From: Anabaena sp. PCC 7108
Lineage (GTDB): Bacteria; Cyanobacteriota; Cyanobacteriia; Cyanobacteriales; Nostocaceae
DNA: 64,000 bases
Direction: 5' to 3'
Assembly (NCBI RefSeq): GCF_000332135.1
Contig: NZ_KB235896.1
Span: 434,001 to 498,000, forward strand
This document shows, in pieces, positions 52,374 to 60,906 of the stretch. Under the pieces are notes generated by a model. The model was not told where the DNA came from. It saw only the letters and a list, made by a program, of their open reading frames with translations, and did no database searches. A program made the position numbers and the translations under genes. Within the stretch, counting starts at the first letter, position 1. Every line of letters begins with the position of its first letter.

Positions 52374-53579
52374 CTACTGCTGAGGATATGTTCCTGATAG
52401 CACTTTCAAGGTTTGAGTTTTTCCCCTGCGGTTGACTTCGATTCCGAGAATGTCACCTACTGTACTTGAATCAACAATCTTCTGTACTTGGGCTGTAATT
52501 TTTACTGCTTTACCGTTGATTTTTTGAATCACGTCTCCGGGAAGTAATCCGGCTTGTTCTGCTGGAGAATTTTTCAAAACTTCCTTAATGACAACACCAA
52601 CATCTGGCTGAATGTTGAGTTTGTTAACCTGATTCAACTGTTGTTTTTTGGACGGAGAAAGATCCGTCATTTCAATTCCCAAAAAGGGATGATCTGCCTT
52701 TCCTTTGATAAATAGCTCATTAGCAATGCGGGCAGCGGTTTCTATGGGGATAGCGAAACCGAGTCCTTGAGCATTGGCGCGGATAGCTGTATTAACGCCA
52801 ATAACTTCACCTTGGGCATTTAAGAGTGGTCCACCAGAGTTACCAGGGTTAATTGCGGCATCAGTTTGGATAAAACTAACGCGCTTATCGGGAACACCAA
52901 CTTGGGAACTAGTGCGGTCTGTGGCGCTGATAATGCCGATAGTGACAGTATTATCTAAACCTAAAGGATTGCCAATAGCGATCGCCCATTGACCAGGAAT
53001 TAAGTTTTGTGAATTACCTAACTTCACTGTCGGCAATTTATCAGCGGGAATTTTCACCACTGCTACATCTGTTACAGTATCAACTCCTACCACTTTCCCC
53101 TCAAAAGTTCGACCGTCTTTCAGGGTAACTTGGACAGTATCTGTCTCTGCTACTACGTGAGCATTGGTTAGTAATTCCCCATTTTCGCTCAAAATAAATC
53201 CTGAGCCTGTACCTCGCTCAATTCTTTCGTCAGGAATTGGTTTTTCATCCTCTGGGAAAAAACGCCGCCACAGAGGATTGTTGAAGGCTTCAGAAATCGG
53301 ATTTGCCACTTTACGGGTTGCATTAATTCGCACAACCGCAGGGCCAACTTTCTGTACAGCAGTAGCAATAAAATTTACATTATCGCCGCCAACAGCATTC
53401 CCCACTCCTGGGACAGAATATGGAACAACAGCCTCTGGAGGTAAGGCCGCTGTGACATTTTTTAACTCTAGAAATGAGGGATTATGTGGCAAAAGATATC
53501 GACTGCCAAATACACCAAAACCACCGCCCATTACTACTAAAAACAGATAAATGGCTAGTTGCTTCACAGATAACTTCAT
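52374..53579 (-). CDS. HtrA/Deg family serine protease
   Basis: A 401-residue exported or membrane-anchored trypsin-type protease. An N-terminal hydrophobic segment (about 9-26) is a signal or anchor. The catalytic triad is His141 (LTNAHVV), Asp171 (TDVAVVKI) and Ser248 (PGNSGGPL). One C-terminal PDZ domain (about 290-395) contains GVVIKEVLKNSPAEQAGLLPGDVIQKI. It acts in protein quality control in the periplasm or lumen, and belongs with the cyanobacterial HhoA/HhoB/HtrA trio, with no further assignment attempted. Its start is ATG 53579. Confidence 0.93.
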   Translation of the reverse strand: MKLSVKQLAIYLFLVVMGGGFGVFGSRYLLPHNPSFLELKNVTAALPPEAVVPYSVPGVGNAVGGDNVNFIATAVQKVGPAVVRINATRKVANPISEAFNNPLWRRFFPEDEKPIPDERIERGTGSGFILSENGELLTNAHVVAETDTVQVTLKDGRTFEGKVVGVDTVTDVAVVKIPADKLPTVKLGNSQNLIPGQWAIAIGNPLGLDNTVTIGIISATDRTSSQVGVPDKRVSFIQTDAAINPGNSGGPLLNAQGEVIGVNTAIRANAQGLGFAIPIETAARIANELFIKGKADHPFLGIEMTDLSPSKKQQLNQVNKLNIQPDVGVVIKEVLKNSPAEQAGLLPGDVIQKINGKAVKITAQVQKIVDSSTVGDILGIEVNRRGKTQTLKVLSGTYPQQ

Positions 53580-53774
53580 ATTAATTAATTAAGAATAATT
53601 GCGCTCACAGCAAAACAGTTACTAATTTCTAAGTGTAGTCAAAAAAGAAGAAAGCAGGCAGGGTGCAAGGAACAATTTTGTAGGGGAGAAAACTTGGAAT
53701 CAAGCCAAAAAAATATCCCATCTTTAAGATTCCCCAACTAAAATCTAGAATTAGCGCTCTCTGAACTTGTGAAC

Positions 53775-54659
53775 ATGACTTTTTCCTATCGTTCAATGTT
53801 TTTATATGGCTTAGTTAGCACTTTGGGGTTAATATCCACAATGCCACAACCACAAAGCGCCAATGCTGTACCAAGTTGTCCAATTCCTGCCCTATCTCGC
53901 ATTCAACGCCATCAAGTTTCTCGTGGTGAGACTTTAGAGGGCATAGCACAGGGCTACAAGCTGATGCCAGCAACAATTATCGCCATGAATCCATCTATCA
54001 ACAACGGGACAGTAACGGTTGGTACTGAACTGCAAATTCCTCCCTTCAATGGGGTTGTAGTCGAAGTACCCCGCACTCAAACTTGGCGACAAGTCGCTGC
54101 AAAGTACAAAGTTCGTCCAGATACCCTGTTTGAGATGAACGGTTGTCAACAAAATCCTAGAGTTGTTTTTGTTCCCGTTGTTCCCGGAGTAACTGCTGCA
54201 TCTAATCGTATTATTGCTGCTTCCCCAGCACAAACTGCACCATCTGCAACAATAGCAGGCTATCCCTTACCAAGTGGTACAACTGTAGCTTTACCTTATG
54301 GCTGGCAAATCAACCCCATCAATAAGGCAGTTTTTTTTCATAGTGGTGTAGATTTGATCGCACCAGTGGGTACACCTGTGGAAGCGATCGCCCCAGGTAT
54401 TGTAGTATTTGCTAAAGACCAAAATAGTTATGGCAAGTTAGTAATTATTAACCACATTGGTGGATATCAAAGCCGTTACGCCCAACTTGAGACGATAAAT
54501 GTCACTTTGGGTCAAAACATTAAAGCAGGTGACATCCTCGGTACTGTAGGTACTACTGGCATCCCAACTTCTGGAGAACCCCATCTACATTTTGAAATGC
54601 GTTTTAATGGTCTTTTAGGTTGGGAAGCAAAAGATCCAAAACCTTATCTCACAAAATAG
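53775..54659 (+). CDS. LysM and M23 metallopeptidase
   Basis: A 294-residue exported protein. ATG 53775 is preferred over GTG 53769. A signal peptide (about 1-30, ending near SANA) is followed by two LysM modules. The first has QVSRGETLEGIAQGYKL...NPSINNG, and the second has TWRQVAAKYKVRPDTLFEMNGC, both for peptidoglycan binding. The M23 domain has HSGVDLIAP with the metal His and Asp, and the GEPHLHFEMR with the H-x-H. The three metal ligands look intact, so it is probably an active endopeptidase or an amidase activator with activity. It is divergent from the HtrA gene. Confidence 0.92.
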   Translation: MTFSYRSMFLYGLVSTLGLISTMPQPQSANAVPSCPIPALSRIQRHQVSRGETLEGIAQGYKLMPATIIAMNPSINNGTVTVGTELQIPPFNGVVVEVPRTQTWRQVAAKYKVRPDTLFEMNGCQQNPRVVFVPVVPGVTAASNRIIAASPAQTAPSATIAGYPLPSGTTVALPYGWQINPINKAVFFHSGVDLIAPVGTPVEAIAPGIVVFAKDQNSYGKLVIINHIGGYQSRYAQLETINVTLGQNIKAGDILGTVGTTGIPTSGEPHLHFEMRFNGLLGWEAKDPKPYLTK

Positions 54660-54684
54660 GTTTTCGGGACTGGGTAAAAGTTGT

Positions 54685-54723
54685 TTCCAATAACCAATTA
54701 TCAGTAACCAATTACCAATTTTT
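54685..54723. repeat. Short heptamer-like repeats
   Basis: Several imperfect copies of ACCAATT/AACCAAT lie just downstream of the peptidase gene and overlap the end of the convergent hydrolase gene. Confidence 0.5.
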
Positions 54724-55732
54724 CAGTGGATTTAATAATGTGCATTCCTGCTTCAGCAAATCTAGCAAATGTCGCGTTAGCTTGTTCTGTATAATCAATA
54801 ATTCCCGGAACCACAACAGGAGAAGTGCAATCTTCTAGTAGATATATTTTATTTGTCAGGGTAGAATCTATCTGTTTTATTTCTGTTAATAAATCGTCAA
54901 TTGTCCAAGCCACACAATGACTTTTAGCTTGTCCAGCAATAATCACCGCATCGAATTCTAAAAGTTGTTTAATTAAATTTGTGTTTTTTTCAGCAATTGG
55001 CTTTTCGTCAAAACCTACTAAAACTTCTGGACGTAAAATAGAATAATTTTCTGTTAACAGATTTTCACCTTTTAATTCAAATTGGGTTTGACTTTGACGA
55101 GCGATACTATGAAAAAATATCGCTTCTTCTACCGATGAAACTAAAGCATGACCAATTCCCCCTAACATAGAATGATAAGGCCAAACTGTCAGCGGGTATT
55201 TACCATTTTCGCTAAGTTGGTTAACGTAATGAAAAGCCTGTTTTTTTAATAATTCATAATCGCCATTTCTCACACTATTAGCAACTGCTGGATTAACTTG
55301 CCAAATTCCCATTTCTATATCTGCGGGTGTAATGTTAGTAGCTGCTGGTGTGGGGTGTTCTCCATCTGCATTTATCCAAAAAATCGGATGGAATATTTGC
55401 ATCGCTGTATGAGTATCTAGGGTGGGGATAATTTTGGTAATTATGCCCAAATTGCGATAAATGAATTCACACAATCTTGTATTATCATCAACTGCACCAG
55501 TTCCCGTTTGTCCACCTACATATAATTCAAAATCAGGAATACAAAAGGTGTTTTGGACATCAATTAATAATAGACAAATGTGGGTTTTATCTAATGTTGC
55601 TGGTTGGATATTTTGTTGTTTTGCAAATGTTTCTGCTTCAGCAGCAAGTTGTTGGTAAGGTACGCGGTATACTTCACCGACTTTTGCGGGGTTGAAGTGG
55701 GAGGGAATGGGGAGTTGGGTTGGGTTAGTCAT
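54701..55732 (-). CDS. Cysteine hydrolase (isochorismatase/nicotinamidase-like)
   Basis: A 343-residue hydrolase, clearly longer than the usual 180-220. The catalytic Asp is in LLLIDVQNTFC (near residue 58). WPYHSMLGGIGHAL (near 190) corresponds to the family Trp-Pro-x-His segment. The nucleophile Cys is in AGQAKSHCVAWT (near 276), followed by a YLLEDCTSP strand. An extra N-terminal extension of about 45 residues and an insertion between strands explain the length. The substrate could be nicotinamide or another amide. It is a stand-alone gene at the left edge of the AT-rich block beginning at about 55.8 kb. Confidence 0.85.
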   Translation of the reverse strand: MTNPTQLPIPSHFNPAKVGEVYRVPYQQLAAEAETFAKQQNIQPATLDKTHICLLLIDVQNTFCIPDFELYVGGQTGTGAVDDNTRLCEFIYRNLGIITKIIPTLDTHTAMQIFHPIFWINADGEHPTPAATNITPADIEMGIWQVNPAVANSVRNGDYELLKKQAFHYVNQLSENGKYPLTVWPYHSMLGGIGHALVSSVEEAIFFHSIARQSQTQFELKGENLLTENYSILRPEVLVGFDEKPIAEKNTNLIKQLLEFDAVIIAGQAKSHCVAWTIDDLLTEIKQIDSTLTNKIYLLEDCTSPVVVPGIIDYTEQANATFARFAEAGMHIIKSTEKLVIGY

Positions 55733-55878
55733 AAGTGTATTAAAATTTGCGAACAGATAGGTTTGAGTAGCGGAAAACCATAGTAACCAATGTAAAGAAA
55801 AGTAACCTGATACTTGATAATTTTAATTCTGTCAGGTATTCTGATGAAACCCAATAAGTATATTTTAATGCTTTTGCT

Positions 55879-57156
55879 GTGTTAACGCCACTAATTGACC
55901 AGTATGAAAAAGAACTTCATCTTTTAGAAGAATCTACTGAACTATCAGAAGAAGCAATTTTGCAAGTTTTCCTGGTGCGCGATCGCATTCAGAAATTATT
56001 AAGTGACAAAACAGATGTTTCAGCCGACATCCTATTGGATTTGTTTAAATTGGATAGTCGCTTAAAAAAACAAGCAAATAGAATTAACCAAAAAGCACAA
56101 TTAGTCACATGGCGGAGTAGTTTAGAAATACCTGTCAATTATTGGTGGTGGTTTTTAAAACCAGAAAGTCATCGTTTTGATAAAAATGATTGGTTATGGA
56201 ACTCTTTAACTATTGCTTCCTTGACTGCATCATTGAGTTTAGTAGTAGATATTTCTACAAGATTTCTAGGTGGTGGAGTAGGATTTGGTAGTGCTTTAGG
56301 AACAATTTTTCCTAGTGTTTTAACTTTATTTACAGCAGGAGGAGTATTAACAGCAACCGGAAAAATAGTCATTGAAAAATTGTTATCTAAAATGCTAATT
56401 CCGGCATATTTTTTAGCAGAAGCTAAATTGGTAATTTCATTATTACTAGTAGGATTTTTAGTAGCAATTAAAGTTGGATTACCTTCCATAGCTGAAAATT
56501 GGTACATTCAACCAGCATATCAAGATTATAAAAATGATGATTGGGATAGCGCCATCTCTAAATACGAAAAAGCTATTAGTCTTGATCCAGATAATGCTCA
56601 AGCGCATAATCAATTAGGATTTATTTATGAACAATTACAGGACTTAGAAAAAGCGAGAAGTGAATATAAATTAGCAGTACAGGGAAAAATATTAATAGCA
56701 TATAATCGGTTAGCTAGGCTATATTTATTAGAAAAAAAGCCAAATGAGGCTATTTCTCTTCTTTACATATTGGAATCATTAATAGAGAAAACAAAAAATG
56801 ATAAAAACTCAGACAAGAGTTTATTACAATATCAATTTTATAAAAATCTTGGTTGGACAAGATTTCAGCAAGGAAATACTGAAGATGATAAAAAAATGAT
56901 CCGTAGTGCCAAAAGGCGTTATCAAGAAGCAAAAACATCACTAAACAATGCAATTTCAAATTCAGGTTTACCAGAAAATGAACAAGAAGGTACTGCTGAT
57001 TGTTTGATGGCTCAAGTTTTAGAAAAATTAAAGGAGACAGAAACATCTAAGAAATATTGGAATTTGTGCCTAGATGCTAATAAACGTCTACCGGAAGTAG
57101 ATGGATGGAAATTTATAGCTCGTGAACGTTTAACAACAAACAAAGGAGAAAAATAA
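55879..57156 (+). CDS. TPR membrane protein, first gene of the CHAT cassette
   Basis: A 425-residue protein with a GTG start. The N-terminus is helical and acidic (about 1-75). A stretch of two to three transmembrane segments (about 112-170 and 185-203) has glycine-rich FLGGGVGFGSALGTIF. A C-terminal TPR domain (about 210-420) opens with YKNDDWDSAISKYEKAISLDPDNAQAHNQLGFIYEQ. The stop overlaps the next ATG (TAATG), so translation is coupled. TPRs on the inner face may recruit the CHAT protease encoded downstream. Function is inferred from linkage; the architecture itself is clear. Base composition is more AT-rich than the flanking genes. Confidence 0.75.
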   Translation: MLTPLIDQYEKELHLLEESTELSEEAILQVFLVRDRIQKLLSDKTDVSADILLDLFKLDSRLKKQANRINQKAQLVTWRSSLEIPVNYWWWFLKPESHRFDKNDWLWNSLTIASLTASLSLVVDISTRFLGGGVGFGSALGTIFPSVLTLFTAGGVLTATGKIVIEKLLSKMLIPAYFLAEAKLVISLLLVGFLVAIKVGLPSIAENWYIQPAYQDYKNDDWDSAISKYEKAISLDPDNAQAHNQLGFIYEQLQDLEKARSEYKLAVQGKILIAYNRLARLYLLEKKPNEAISLLYILESLIEKTKNDKNSDKSLLQYQFYKNLGWTRFQQGNTEDDKKMIRSAKRRYQEAKTSLNNAISNSGLPENEQEGTADCLMAQVLEKLKETETSKKYWNLCLDANKRLPEVDGWKFIARERLTTNKGEK

Positions 57157-58154
57157 TGCCTCAGATTAAAGTTACTCAAGATACTGTACAATTCCAAGAA
57201 AAACTTGATAGTCCTTGGAACCCTCTAACAAAAGGTACTATTCGGACAATTGTTAAGGGAAATAGAATTCAAAAAACAGATGACTCTGGTAGAATTGCAG
57301 TTGATTGTGGCGGAGGTTTCCAAGTATTTAATAATCTATCTACTGTAAATGAACCATTTGCTTTATCTGATTTATGCTCTGCTCCGGTTCCCCAATCATC
57401 AGAGAATAATGAGATTCCTTTTATTTATATTCCACGTAAGACTTCCCTGCTCTCAAATCAACCAATTATACGCTGGAATAAGGTTACTGATGCCACAACT
57501 TACACTATTGAATTAATTGACAAAGACGCAAATAAAATCTGGACACAAGATGTCGATAGTAGTGATGTTTGTCAAGGGGGTATTTGTAAAATTGATTATT
57601 CAGGCACTCCTTTAGAAACCAATCAAATTCACAACTTAATCATTACTACAGATACTGGACGCTCTACCGAGGAAAGTGTTGTCCCAAATACGGGTTTTCA
57701 AGTCATAGTTGCTGCTAGAGCATTAGAAATCAATCAGAAAATAAATGACATTAAAAATCTAGGATTATCAAATACAGAACAGGGATTAAAAATATCTGAA
57801 ATCTATGAACAAAATAATTTAATTGCCGAGGCAATTTTGATTTTAGAAAACTTAAGCGACGTTGATAAAACTTCTGATGTTTATTGTCAGCTTGGTGAAT
57901 TTTATTACTATTATCTTGATTTACCAATAAAAGGTGCAGAACTATTACAAACGGCGATAAATAAAGCAACAGACATAAAGCAAGCAGCAGTAGCACAAAT
58001 AGAACTAGCCGAACTGAAAATCATTTTTGGTAAAAAAGATGAAGCTAAAGCTTTATTAGAGGAATCTCTCAATAAATATACAACATTGGGAGCAGTAGAG
58101 CATCAAGATCACATTGATTACATAAATCAAAAACTTAAACAATTATTACCATAA
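57156..58154 (+). CDS. FecR-like/TPR protein, second gene of the CHAT cassette
   Basis: A 332-residue protein translationally coupled to the first gene. The N-terminal domain (about 1-75) reads VQFQEKLDSPWNPLTKGTIRTIVKGNRIQKTDDSGRIAVDCGGG, which resembles the FecR domain beta-helix. A fibronectin-like repeat (PIIRWNKVTDATTYTIELID, about 107-160) is followed by a TPR-like helical part (175-330). No signal peptide was recognised, so location is uncertain. Such domain orders occur beside CHAT proteases in cyanobacteria. It may act as a sensor, adaptor or substrate of the protease. No enzymatic residue is seen. Confidence 0.68.
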   Translation: MPQIKVTQDTVQFQEKLDSPWNPLTKGTIRTIVKGNRIQKTDDSGRIAVDCGGGFQVFNNLSTVNEPFALSDLCSAPVPQSSENNEIPFIYIPRKTSLLSNQPIIRWNKVTDATTYTIELIDKDANKIWTQDVDSSDVCQGGICKIDYSGTPLETNQIHNLIITTDTGRSTEESVVPNTGFQVIVAARALEINQKINDIKNLGLSNTEQGLKISEIYEQNNLIAEAILILENLSDVDKTSDVYCQLGEFYYYYLDLPIKGAELLQTAINKATDIKQAAVAQIELAELKIIFGKKDEAKALLEESLNKYTTLGAVEHQDHIDYINQKLKQLLP

Positions 58155-58253
58155 ATTGTTTCAAATATAAAAATTACTTTGTCTTGTTTATTAATTTCTA
58201 TAAATTTAGAAATAATAAGCAAGATAGAGTTTTTATACATAGTAAATTGAATT

Positions 58254-59801
58254 ATGAAAAATACTGAAAATCAAGTAGAATTAGCAAAAATCTTAGTAGA
58301 ATCAGCAGAAAAATGGGCAGCACAGTCGAAAATTTCTAGAGCAATTAAAGAATACAAGAAAGCTATTGATATTGTAGAATCAATAAACTTTATTTTTCAA
58401 GGAATAGAGGATGTAGAAAAAGAGTTTTATCAAACCTGGGCTATTTTTTATGAAAAACTAATCATATTACTTTGGCATAAAAAATGTTATAGAGAAGCAT
58501 TTAATTATATTGAAAGAAGAAAAGCTAGAATTTTAATTGATAGACTTGCCAACAATCTTGACAAATTAGAATTTGCTAACAATTCTAATAGTAAGCATTT
58601 TAATCAAGAAGAATTAAAGAATAAATTATTTCAGTTAAAAAGTAATGGTAATGAACAGAAAAGTTCCTTGCTAAAACAAGAGTGCCAAAAATTATTAAAT
58701 GACATAGAAAGAAAAGAGCCAGAAATAGCTTCCTTGTTTAAAGTTAAAACTATTTGTACTATCCGTCTTCAACAATATTTAGATAATCAAATTACTTTAT
58801 TAGAATATTTTGTTACTAAAAACTTTACTTTGGCTTTTGTAATTACTCGGTATAAATTTCGAGTATTTAAGTTGAGTATTACTAAGGAAGAAATCGCTGA
58901 AAAAATAAGGGCTTTTAGATTTTCAAACACAAATATTAATCATCCTGAAGAATTACAACAACTTTATGAGTGGTTAATTCAACCTATAAAATCTCAATTG
59001 AAGACAAATAAACTAATTATTGTTCCCCATAATATTCTGCATCATTTACCATTTGCAGCCTTGACTGACGGTGATGAATATTTAGTTGAAAAGTACACTT
59101 TAGTTAATCTTCCTAGTGCTAATGTTTTGCGGTTCTTGCCTAAGAAACGTGTTTCCAGAGATAAACTTACGCTTTTTGCACTGGGAAATCCTCAAAATAC
59201 CTCAGCACCTTCAGGACTCAAAGACTTACCATCTGCAAAGGATGAGGTGGAAAAAATTTCTACATTTTATAAAGAAAGTACCTGTTATGTTGAGAAAAAT
59301 GCCACTGAAAGTAAATTTTGGGAAGAATCTCCTAAAACGTCTATTCTACACATTTCTGCTCATGGAGAATTTCAACCAACTAAACCTTTAGAAAGTTGTA
59401 TTTATTTAGCTAAAGATGAAGAATATTCTGAAATTTATCAAGATGGGAAATTACAAGTTTATGAAATCTATAAATTGGATTTAAGTCATACAGATTTAGT
59501 AGTTTTGAGTGCTTGTCAAACTTATATTGGTAACACATATAAAGTTGGAAATGGAGACGAAGTAATTGGGCTAAATTGGGCGTTTATTTATGCAGGTAGT
59601 CCTACGGTAGTTGCCAGCCTATGGAATGTACCCAGTAACACAACTTCTAAATTAATGGTAGCTTTTCATGAAAACTTACATCAAGGAATGAGTAAAGCAG
59701 AAGCATTCCAAAAAGCTCAAATACAAGTATTGAAGAGCGAAAACTCAGAAAAGTTACACCCTTATAATTGGGCGGGTTTTATTTTAACTGGAGACGGATA
59801 A
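58254..59801 (+). CDS. CHAT domain caspase-like protease
   Basis: A 515-residue protein with a helical N-terminus (about 1-180), probably two or three degenerate TPRs and a linker, and a C-terminal CHAT domain (about 200-515). The caspase-like dyad is intact: His370 in HISAHGEF and Cys421 in LSACQT. The flanking IVPHNILHHLPFAAL (near 255), GLKDLPSAKDEV (near 320) and ASLWNVP (near 460) stretches are typical. CHAT proteases cleave partner proteins, and some (TPR-CHAT/Csx29) act in immunity. It is the third gene of a run after two TPR genes, spaced 99 bases from the second. Confidence 0.88.
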   Translation: MKNTENQVELAKILVESAEKWAAQSKISRAIKEYKKAIDIVESINFIFQGIEDVEKEFYQTWAIFYEKLIILLWHKKCYREAFNYIERRKARILIDRLANNLDKLEFANNSNSKHFNQEELKNKLFQLKSNGNEQKSSLLKQECQKLLNDIERKEPEIASLFKVKTICTIRLQQYLDNQITLLEYFVTKNFTLAFVITRYKFRVFKLSITKEEIAEKIRAFRFSNTNINHPEELQQLYEWLIQPIKSQLKTNKLIIVPHNILHHLPFAALTDGDEYLVEKYTLVNLPSANVLRFLPKKRVSRDKLTLFALGNPQNTSAPSGLKDLPSAKDEVEKISTFYKESTCYVEKNATESKFWEESPKTSILHISAHGEFQPTKPLESCIYLAKDEEYSEIYQDGKLQVYEIYKLDLSHTDLVVLSACQTYIGNTYKVGNGDEVIGLNWAFIYAGSPTVVASLWNVPSNTTSKLMVAFHENLHQGMSKAEAFQKAQIQVLKSENSEKLHPYNWAGFILTGDG

Positions 59802-59912
59802 ATAAAAACCTGTTCAGGAGTTGAAAAAGTTTCACAAGATAAATTTGCTTGTGAAGCTGATGCTATGAAAGCATTATCAAAACTATCAAAACAAAGTTAT
59901 CGAATAAATTAG
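59802..59912 (+). pseudogene. Possible transposase C-terminal scrap
   Basis: From about 59820 the frame reads GVEKVSQDKFACEADAMKALSKLSKQSYRIN then a stop at 59910-59912. This resembles the end of a transposase or other large protein, with no start codon. It lies between the CHAT gene and the convergent GNAT gene. It may mark an old insertion-sequence boundary, and the identity is uncertain because the piece is only about 31 residues. Confidence 0.35.
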
Positions 59913-59928
59913 GTTTTTACTCCTTTAT

Positions 59929-60432
59929 TCACTTGCTTAAAAACAGCTTTTTAATAGTTTCCAAAGGTAAAAACATTTCCAAAGGAATATCTACAAGACT
60001 AACAAAACCATAACGTTGATAATAAGTTTGAGCTTTTTCGTCTTTAGCATCAACAAATAGACCAATTACTCCCGCATTGTCAGCAATTACTAAAGCTCGT
60101 TTCATCGCTTCAATCATCAGTATTTCACCAATCCCTTGATGTTGCCAGTCTTGGGTAACAGCCAAACGAGCAAGTTTAACACCAGGAACTTTTGTAGGGT
60201 ATTTTTTAGCAAGCTGTGGTGGTAATTTTTCCGTTTGTACCTCACAAATAGACAAAGTAAAAAAGCCAATAATAGTTTTGGGTTGTTCTGTTTCAACTAA
60301 AATAAAAGTGCGAGAAATCCCTTTTTGAATATGCTGACGTGCGGTGCGTATCAGAAATTGATTTAGTATCTCATTACCACAATTAAAACTTTCGCGGTTA
60401 TGGGATTTATTGAGCAGTTCAATGATTTTCAC
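59929..60432 (-). CDS. GNAT acetyltransferase toxin (TacT/AtaT-like)
   Basis: A 167-residue GNAT acetyltransferase. The acetyl-CoA loop is in KLARLAVTQDWQHQGIGEILM (near residues 90-110, Q-x-x-G-x-G as HQGIGE), and the C-terminal AKDEKAQTYYQRYGF (near 128-142) carries the family tyrosine. The N-terminal segment FNCGNEILNQFL is typical of the TA acetyltransferases that block aminoacyl-tRNAs. The gene overlaps the preceding DUF1778 gene by 14 bases on the same strand, which is the normal antitoxin-first order. The toxin role follows from this pair. Confidence 0.85.
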   Translation of the reverse strand: MKIIELLNKSHNRESFNCGNEILNQFLIRTARQHIQKGISRTFILVETEQPKTIIGFFTLSICEVQTEKLPPQLAKKYPTKVPGVKLARLAVTQDWQHQGIGEILMIEAMKRALVIADNAGVIGLFVDAKDEKAQTYYQRYGFVSLVDIPLEMFLPLETIKKLFLSK

Positions 60433-60709
60433 GAAAAAATTCTTGATGTTTAACAGCGGCAGCTTTTAAGGCTGAATTAGGTTCAGGAGGATTTTCAATT
60501 AGGCTAAAAACTGTATCAGCATCCTGTTTGGATAAGTTAATTACCCGTTCTGCTTCTAGAATTTTGTGAGCTTCTTTGAGGGCTGATTGAACCAAAAACT
60601 GGTTTAAAGTCGCTCCAGATAGGGCTGCTGCTTGTTCCAAAGTTTCCTTTACCTGAGTGGAAATCCTTGCTGTCACCCTGGCATCATTGACAGAAGAAGT
60701 GGAAGACAT
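60419..60709 (-). CDS. DUF1778 (TacA-like) antitoxin
   Basis: A 96-residue protein with a ribbon-helix-helix-like N-terminus: VTARISTQVKETLEQAAALSGATLNQFLVQSALKEAHKIL at residues about 12-52. This is the DUF1778 pattern for DNA binding and autorepression. A flexible acidic C-terminus (SLIENPPEPNSALKAA) should wrap around and neutralise the acetyltransferase. The next gene, the GNAT toxin, starts before this one ends. The AT-rich upstream region to ispG probably includes the operator. Confidence 0.85.
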   Translation of the reverse strand: MSSTSSVNDARVTARISTQVKETLEQAAALSGATLNQFLVQSALKEAHKILEAERVINLSKQDADTVFSLIENPPEPNSALKAAAVKHQEFFRENH

Positions 60710-60906
60710 AGCTGATTTTGGATGTGTATGAAATTTTATTTTAACGCTAAGGTGTCATTTTGTCACCACAATATATAAAATGACGTAACTGATATTCTAA
60801 CTTTTCACCACTCCATCCCCCAAAACAGCCCCAACTGTGGCAATCTGAGAAGCAGAACCCCTTGCAATCTGATATTTTAGCTACAGAAAATCTACTTATT
60901 AAGGTT

